Source of the DNA: Sebastes aleutianus | Taxonomy: Eukaryota > Chordata > Actinopteri > Perciformes > Sebastidae | Direction: 5' to 3' | DNA length: 64,000 bases | Assembly (NCBI GenBank): GCA_916700875.1 | Contig: CAKAKS010000034.1 | Span: 10,815,195 to 10,879,194 of the forward strand | Shown: positions 57,434-64,000 of the stretch, piece by piece | How the letters are laid out: each line of letters starts with the position of its first letter | How positions within the stretch are numbered: the first letter of the stretch is position 1 | Position numbers and translations under genes: made by a program | Notes under the pieces: model-generated | Database searches by the model: none | Seen by the model: only the letters and a program-made list of their open reading frames with translations | What the model was told of the DNA's origin: nothing

Positions 57434-58258
57434 CAGTGTTGTAGTCAAGACCACATAAACCGAGGCCAAGTCATTACCAAGACCAGAGTGAATCAAGACC
57501 AAGATGAGACCAAGACTTTAAGGGGTTGAGACCAAGTCATGACCAGAGTTAAGACCAAGACCAAGGCAGGATGAGACAGAGTTAAGACCAAGACCAAAGC
57601 AGGATGAGACAGAGTTAAGACCAAGACCAAAGCAGGATGAGACAGAGTTAAGACCAAGACCAAGGCAGGATGAGACAGAGTAAAGACCAAGAGAAGGCAG
57701 GGCAAGACAGAGTAAAGACCAAGACCAAAGCAGGATGAGACAGAGTCAAGACCAAGACCAAAGCAGGATGGGAAAGAGAGTCAAGACCAAGACCAAGGCA
57801 GGATGAGACAGAGTTAAGACCAAGAACAAGGCAGGATGAGACAGAGTTAAGACCAAGACCAAGGCAGGATGAGACAGAGTAAAGACCAAGACCAAGGCAG
57901 GATGAGACAGAGTAAAGACCAAGACCAAGGCAGGATGAGACAGAGTTAAGACCAAGACCAAAGCAGGATGAGACAGAGTAAAGAGCAAGAACAAGGCAGG
58001 ATGAGACAGAGTTAAGACCAAGACCAGACCAGCACGAGTCCCACACTGCATGACACACTTACAAAAATAAAATGTGGAACATGCAAACCACAGACACTCC
58101 TCAAATTGATCTAAAAGATCCACTTTACGACAAAAAGCACCTACAGAAAAATGATAATTCCTCTTCATTCACCTCTTTTAATGCCATATATTGAAATAAA
58201 ATCCCATGCAGTCTCGAGACCAAGACAGATCCCGAGTACTACTAACTATCCAACACTG
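57434..58258. mobile_element. hAT-like element with internal 33-bp minisatellite and perfect 8-bp target duplication
   Basis: It starts CAGTGTTGTAGTCAAGACC and ends TAACTATCCAACACTG. It is flanked on both sides by CTAACAAG (57426-57433 and 58259-58266). About 60% of its length is a 33-bp tandem array. No transposase is encoded. It sits inside an older repeat related to 20565-20935. Confidence 0.88.
57537..58030. repeat. 33-bp minisatellite, about 15 units
   Basis: The unit consists of AGTTAAGACCAAGACCAA followed by GGCAGGATGAGACAG. Units differ mainly at AAGGC/AAAGC and AGTTAAG/AGTAAAG. Because 33 is a multiple of three, the minus strand stays open in more than one frame with 11-residue repeats such as VLVLTLSHPAL. 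These are not genes. Confidence 0.95.
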
Positions 58259-59419
58259 CTAACAAGTATTGCCTGTGTAGCCAAAGTGATCTGGGACTTA
58301 TTCCTGTGTGCCGTAGAGCTCTATCGTTGTGCAAAACACATCAACGAGCCACGCTGGGTGACATGTTCCTTCATTACGATGCATATGTTTTGCCAATTTT
58401 GAGTCAAACCCACACACACACCATCCTGCTGCTGGAAATACTCACAAGAGCACCAAATGTGTATTAATCCGCAGCTAAAAATAGTCCTAAACAAATGAGT
58501 AATGGTTACTAAAAGCTACAGTGCAGTCAGTTTTAGTTGTTCCTTTGGCGGGGCAGCAGGATAAGTGACAAGATGAATGGAATCGTAATCAGTTTGAAGT
58601 CACGATTACGTGCACCATCATTGCTGTGTATTACCTAATACAGTAAAAAAATACAGTGTGGGCCTTGATGAATAGCAGGCCCTCGGTCATATGATCAGAG
58701 GAACACTGTGACCAGACCTCAGGTCAAAATAATTCTTTTGTTTGAATGTAATCCAGTCAGATGTTGGAAAATCACAGAGGCTATTTCAATTTTTTCGGCA
58801 CATTATTCGTTATGATGGGTTGTTATTCCTGTATGGTCATCATGACCCTGGCCTGGTGCATAAAAAAAAAAAAAAAAACACAGCCTGTGGTCTGAAAGTT
58901 CTGCTTTGATGTGAGGAAGAAATATTGGGGGTGGAAATATGAGCAGTTTCATTCCCTTGCCTCTGAGGGGCGCCCTCTTCTTTTGTCTCCCTACTGTTGC
59001 TTGTACACAATTCCCCCCGCACAGCTGGTCGTCCTCTCTCCTGAGCTGTAATTGCAGCCCTGTCCTGGGAAATAGAGGGAGGAAATCCCAGAGCTTTCGC
59101 CCTGCAACAATGACAATAAAAAAGAGGTGTAGGAAAAGAGGAAGAAAGCGTTGCAGCTGAGATGAAAGAAGGAGGGAGGCTTAGGGAGGAGAAGGGAGGT
59201 GGAGGAGCGCTGCATGGCTCGGGAGTGCGGTGGAGGTAGAGAGAGAGAGGGTGAGATGAAGGAGAAAGCAGGGGAGGAGGGATGGTGTTGGTGATGGTAG
59301 TAAACGCTTGAGTTTATTAACCTCATTTAGTTGAGAGGCTGAGAGTGAGGGGAAGAGGAGGAGTGGTGTGTTCATACTGTGAACGCAGGGCTGGAGTTTA
59401 CTAATGAGGGCTGCAAATG

Positions 59420-59440
59420 CACACACACACACACACACAC
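59420..59440. repeat. (CA)n microsatellite
   Basis: About 10 units. Confidence 0.9.
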
Positions 59441-60042
59441 TTTCCTTAGCTCATTCCCTCGCTCATACCAGATTCACCTTGATCTGATGCCAAGTATGCA
59501 GGCAGAACACACATTCACAGGACCGGGTAGTGCCAGCTTCATCTCACTGCCTCCTCTCATTTTTTCTCTCTTGTATCAAACAGCAGCTGAGAGGCAGTTC
59601 TAACCAAATTGCTATTGATATACATGGAGGGCGTGCATCGAGTCGCGTTTAGGCTCACAATCGTTTGATTCCCAGCCAAAACCACATCGCTTTAGATTAT
59701 CTGGAGTGTATATTTTGTCACGTGTTGCGAACATAGATTGTAAGATATTCACATTTATGAGGAATTCAGAGTTGTATATGACTGTGGGAGGGAACCAGAG
59801 CGGTTAAGAGGAAACTCAGGCCCGGGGGGGTCAAGAAGGTCAACAAACAAATCATAGAAGATCTTGTCAGGTAACATGGATGACCCTGTTTACTGAGGTT
59901 AAGGTCAATTTAAGGATCCACTCCAGAAATGTTTGAAGACAAATGAAATTTCCTGGATATCTTGAATAATAATTGAATACAAAATGTCAATAAAGTAGTT
60001 GCATGTTGGAACACAATTCATGCATGCGTATACACACATTTT

Positions 60043-60449
60043 AAGGCCCTGACACGCCAAGCGTCTGTCAGCCTAGGTTTTGCAGCGTGTCCCGCGCCGT
60101 CAGCTCTAGTCTGAGTCAGAGGCTTTTTGGCAGATTCAGCATGTTGAATCGGCGGCGCCGCCCATCGGTGAGAGAAATCACTCTGATTGACGGCTCAGCT
60201 TAAGAAACGGAAATGAGGAAGCCAACGAGTAAAGTCAAGACGACACACATAGAAAGCTCTTCTCATTTTCTCATCTGATCATTCTAATACACGGATATTT
60301 ACTAACATAAGTAGTTCGCCATCGGTTGTAGTCTTTGCGGTGTGTTCGAGTGCAACTTTTCAGCAAAGACACAGGCGTCGTGAGGCGACTCAACGGTCGG
60401 CCTTCGTCGGCGCTAGTTCTTTGATTTCGGGTTGGTAAGTCTGGGCCTT
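60043..60449. mobile_element. candidate hAT-like MITE with AAGGCCC ends
   Basis: The left end AAGGCCCTGACACGCCAAG matches the inverse of the right end TTGGTAAGTCTGGGCCTT. The interior is GC-richer than its surroundings (CGGCGGCGCCGCCCATCGG). Target duplication is not evident. Confidence 0.6.
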
Positions 60450-60538
60450 TGTCTGGGTGAGCATAGAGAAACCTTCAGCAGATGAATGTGAAAACTGGTG
60501 GAAAACTGGAAAACTTCTGGTGTCTGCTTTAAAGGGGC

Positions 60539-61006
60539 TTTAAAGGGGACATATCATGCTAATTTCCAGGTTTATATTTGTATTTGGGGTTTCTATTAGA
60601 GCATGTTTACATGCTTTAATGTTCAAAAAACACGTTATTTTTCTCATACTGTCTGTCTGAATATACCTGTATTCACCCTCTGTCTGAAACACTCCATTTT
60701 AACGCCTGTCTCTTTAAGCCTCCCTCCCGAAAAAGTCCTGTCTGCTGTGATTGGCTTGAGAGAAAAATATGGTGCAGGTAGTTCTCAAGCTGTGGGTGAT
60801 ATATCCTAATGAGCCTGCATGTGACATAGGAAGGGGAGCCAAATCTGAATGGCTTCTTGAATCACATGTTTTCTGATCTAGGCAGCCCACAAAAACTGAC
60901 TGGGTTGTCTTAGTTCACAGTTTGTGGTTTGGTAGGCACTCCAGATACTCAAATGTATGAGCTAAAGCACAGAAAAAGGCAGTTTTTCATGATATGTCCC
61001 CTTTAA
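60539..61006. mobile_element. palindromic-ended MITE, TTAAAGGGGACATATCATG family
   Basis: It starts TTAAAGGGGACATATCATG and ends in the exact inverse complement CATGATATGTCCCCTTTAA. Size is 468 bp. The interior is not palindromic and contains GTGATTGGCTTGAGAG and GCAGCCCACAAAAACTGAC. I recognise it as a common fish repeat type. Confidence 0.85.
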
Positions 61007-61680
61007 ATACTGTATTTGTTAGATTTTGCAGTTTCCAAATTGTAAAATATTTAGCCCAGGATAGTCTCTCCCTGAGTCATTTTTATATGCATTTACAGTA
61101 TACTACATTTGAAAACAATTATTGTTTTCCTCATGTTTTACTGTCTTTCTGTGATGTTTTTTCCAAACAAGTAACCAGATAAAGAAAGCTGTTTTAACAC
61201 GATTGTGTTAAGTTGTCCAATCAGTTTTAGACAAGAAGAGAGAAACCCTTCACATCACCCTGATAGCCACCCACCCCATTCATCCATTATACACGCTGAC
61301 CACTAATGACCTGAGATGGACACAAAGAATGCACGCTTAAGACGCTCGCTGAAGACGAATGAGTGAAGATGCACTCTGAACTATTGACAAATGGCGTGAA
61401 ACACACACACACAGCGGACACACACTTAGAATGCAAAGTGAAGATGGATGACACGGCGAGGACGCTCCCTGAACTGAACTGTAGGTGACAAATGATCAGC
61501 CACCTCAGTGGGTGTACTGACCCCCTGCTATGGCTGACCAAGGGTGGCTTATTTTGTGATTCGACAAAGGTTAAGTGACCATTTCTTCACCTTCTGTCTC
61601 CTACTGAATGGTAGACCCAGAGATAAACTATGCACTCTTTCTTTATATGCTTTTCTTTGGGAGAAAATAATTGAAAGTCA

Positions 61681-61745
61681 TGTCAAGTCAACTTTATTTA
61701 TGTAGCCCAAAATCACAAACTTGCTTCAAAGGGCTTTACAATCGG
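61681..61745. repeat. retroelement-tail-like fragment
   Basis: The sequence GTCAAGTCAACTTTATTTAT, then CAAAGGGCTTTACAATCGG, matches by pattern a common fish retroelement end. Confidence 0.5.
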
Positions 61746-62194
61746 TTTGACATACGACAATGTCTTTCCTTTCACCCTCGATAAGTGAAAAGTTGCTGAA
61801 TGTGTTGAGAAAAGTTACAAAAGTGCTGTTATAACTATACTCACAAGTTATCTAGAGTTAATAATAAAGGTCAAATCAACTTTAATGAACACAATAAGGC
61901 AAATAACCCCCATCTGGAATTGTTTTTTTTTAAAGAAACAGTAGTTCATGATGCCCTGATATTAAACTTTGTGGGGCAACACAATGAATATTGAAAAAGT
62001 ATAATGTCAACTTACAGTGACTGACAGCTTACCAAACACTCTTTGAAGCGTTCTGATAGAGTAAACCCTTTCCCATCTGGAACTTCAAGCAAAAAAGTTA
62101 AACTAATTTGCAAATATTTGACTCGAGTCTGATATAAAAATAAACCCTGGAGCAGCCAGCAGACTCCACGTGGACCTGCTTGGCCCTCTTTCAA

Positions 62195-63131
62195 CAACCC
62201 AGTCGCCAGAAAATTTTTTTGGCATTGTACGTTTCTGCAAACCAAGGGATACGTTGAATGTCAACGTTTCCGAATCTATAATCCATTTCATAAATCCGTT
62301 TCGTACCATCCTTGTATTATGCTTGCAGAAACGCACAATGCCACCTGGCTCATGCTGTGAAAGGATTGGTTAGGTTTAGACAAAATAATGTGTTGGTTAA
62401 GGTTAGAAAAAACATCATGGTTTGTGTTCAAATAATAACGTAACAACGTAACGTAACAACGTGACGTAACAGTGTGACGTAACAATGTGACGTAACAGCG
62501 TGACGTAACAGCGTGACGTAACAGCGTGGCGTAACAGCGTGGCGTAACAGCGTGACGTAACAGCGTGACGTAACAGCGTACGGAAAAATTTAAACGTAAC
62601 AGTGCAACGTAAAACTGCTCAGCCTACCAATTTTTTCCAGTGGCCACTCGTAGTATAGCAGTGAAAAATCCCCTCTGCAGCCCAAAAAGCATTTTCCCCA
62701 TAGAACACCATTGTGAAAGTGACGTCTGTAAAACTTTTGGCAGGACACCTCGAATTACAAAAAAGGACGATTATGACGCTTTCTCTTATGAAATGTTTAT
62801 CCATGGAGGTTTTATGTTTGTAAAACTTTCCTCAAGCCGAGAAAAGCAATTTAAACATCTGTGACATCATCAAAATGTAATGTCTATGGTCCAAGTGGGA
62901 GAAACACTACTGTGCATATTCAGTGGGCCGCATACCCAGATACTTTTTTTGGCATATGTGCCAGGCGAGCAATTCTCATTGGACTGAATAGGCACCATAT
63001 TGTGGTCTGGTATCCAGATCTTATAATACAGCATGGTGAAAGTCCTGTGTTTGCTCTGCATGTTGCTTGTTGTAAAAAACGGGTTTGCAGAAACGTACAA
63101 CACCAACATTGTTTTCCTGGCGCCTGGGTTG
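62195..63131. mobile_element. inverted-repeat element (about 45-bp arms) with internal 13-bp minisatellite
   Basis: The left arm reads CAACCCAGTCGCCAGAAAA, then TTGTACGTTTCTGCAAACC. The right arm is its near-exact inverse (GGTTTGCAGAAACGTACAAC, TTTTCCTGGCGCCTGGGTTG). A further inner copy of the arm motif lies at 62324-62342. The interior carries GGTTAGGTTTAGAC-type sequence and a minisatellite. No target duplication is certain. Confidence 0.75.
62438..62582. repeat. 13-bp minisatellite, about 11 units
   Basis: The unit is GACGTAACAGCGT with variants (GGCGTAACAGCGT, GACGTAACAATGT). It is inside the inverted-repeat element at 62195-63131. Confidence 0.92.
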
Positions 63132-63263
63132 CCTTGAATCCGATGGATGATTCAGGACCTAATCTGAACCCATCAGTCCAGCACTCAAAAGCTGTGACCG
63201 GCCATTCAAGGCAGCTCTGAACCGTTTGTCTACATGCCAATACACCAGCCAGTCACCGTCCTT

Positions 63264-63284
63264 CACACACACACACACACACAC
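63264..63284. repeat. (CA)n microsatellite
   Basis: About 10 units. Confidence 0.9.
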
Positions 63285-64000
63285 TATCATTAAACTTTTG
63301 ACCCCGCTCAGTCTGTCAGTCTTTGACAAAACGTCGCCCTTTGAGTTCTGCGACTACTGTCGATGTAGCAGTCAGCTCTGTCACACTAAGTTTACTCGTC
63401 TTGTCTTCATTGTTTGCTTGCGATTATCACTCTCGATCTGACACACCTCATGATGATGTAAGTCAGCTGTTGTACATAGTAGCACACAGTGTACGGTAAA
63501 GCCTCACACGCCCTCTGAATGTTCTATCTGAGCTGCCATCACAAAATTACACCCCATTACCCTGCAATAGCCCTCACTACCAAATTACTAAAACCGGTTT
63601 CACAGCTCATTACCAGCCAATAATATAAGACAGCTTAATTCTTTTGTTGGCGACACTGCTTGATGAAGCCAACCAGTGTACAAACTGATATATCATACAT
63701 ACATCTTGAAATAATCTCAGTTGGCTGGTCGATATCATATGTTGTTAGGGTGTGGAGTAGCTGGTTTACAACAGCTTAGCCAGCTGATAGGCCCGATAGC
63801 AACGCAGTATCCATTACTCGATGCTCCATCCAGCCACCATTACGAATTACCTGGAGGTCGCGACCTCGGAGTCACTCAGCTTCCGTGCCACTCTCCCCAG
63901 CCAGCCGCTGGCCAGTACCACTCAATACCCCAGGTCCAGTTTCCCCATCGGTATCAACCCCCGCCCCCCCTGTTCCCCACCACAGTCCCCCTAGTAGCGT

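Larger units (their letters stand above)
57340..58550. repeat. older dispersed repeat split by the 57434-58258 insertion
   Basis: The left part (ATTTTTCTTATTGTCAATAA, CAATGAAT) and the right part (GGGTGACATGTTCCTTCATT, AATGTGTATTAATCCGCAGC) both match the continuous copy at 20565-20935. The two parts therefore belonged to one element before the hAT-like insertion. Confidence 0.7.
54075..64000. other. intergenic region downstream of mrpl19, repeat rich, no supported gene
   Basis: No exon with recognisable protein similarity was found on either strand. The region holds hAT-like and palindromic elements (54097-54381, 56975-57208, 57434-58258, 60043-60449, 60539-61006), an inverted-repeat element with a 13-bp minisatellite (62195-63131), a LINE-tail-like fragment (61681-61745) and microsatellites. 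Stretches 54382-56974, 58551-60042 and 61007-62194 otherwise look unique and non-coding. The extreme right edge (63820-64000) is C-rich and open in two frames, but nothing identifies it. Confidence 0.6.

Noticed and set aside
57648..58168. Hydrophobic repeat protein on the minus strand
   Set aside because: It is produced by the 33-bp minisatellite in more than one frame and has no promoter, splice or homology support.
1..64000. CRISPR arrays, operons, tRNA or rRNA genes, viral or phage genes
   Set aside because: No regularly spaced repeat-spacer structure, no convincing tRNA or rRNA sequence and no viral coding regions were seen. The tandem repeats present are microsatellites, minisatellites or a satellite-like array.

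Overview
The window looks like a piece of a teleost fish genome, most likely a spiny-rayed (percomorph) species. The evidence is vertebrate split genes with GT-AG introns, many long (CA)n/(GT)n microsatellites, and a dense load of short non-autonomous hAT-type and palindromic 'TTAAAGGG' elements of the kind common in percomorph genomes. No prokaryotic, organellar or viral organisation is present. Species cannot be read from the sequence alone.

Two protein-coding genes can be supported. (1) On the minus strand, five coding exons spread over 41 kb (48450 down to 7251) encode the N-terminal 251 residues of an EVA-1 family membrane protein: a signal peptide followed by two SUEL/galactose-binding lectin domains. 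It most resembles EVA1C. The transmembrane and cytoplasmic exons are not seen and should lie beyond the left edge. Splice phases join correctly at every junction (754 nt of coding sequence). (2) On the plus strand, six exons between 51027 and 53799 encode a complete 281-residue mitochondrial ribosomal protein L19 (mrpl19), with a polyadenylation signal at 54069. The two genes are head to head, with about 2.6 kb between their start codons.

Layout: 1-7250 is sequence 3' of the last visible eva1 exon (probably intron); 7395-18788, 18942-21772, 21897-24249 and 24474-48341 are eva1 introns 4, 3, 2 and 1; 48451-51026 is the divergent intergenic region, most of it an AT-rich degenerate tandem array; 51027-53799 is mrpl19, with an antisense LINE fragment in intron 2; 54075-64000 is intergenic and full of repeats, with no supportable gene.

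The most interesting points are: a lectin-bearing EVA1 gene head to head with mrpl19, the position that EVA1A (which lacks lectin domains) holds in human; hAT-like insertions with 8-bp target-site duplications, two of them nested in older repeats; two inverted-repeat elements that carry internal minisatellites (33-bp and 13-bp units); a roughly 125-bp AT-rich tandem array in the shared 5' region of the two genes; and three otherwise different palindromic element families with the same TTAAAGGG-type ends.
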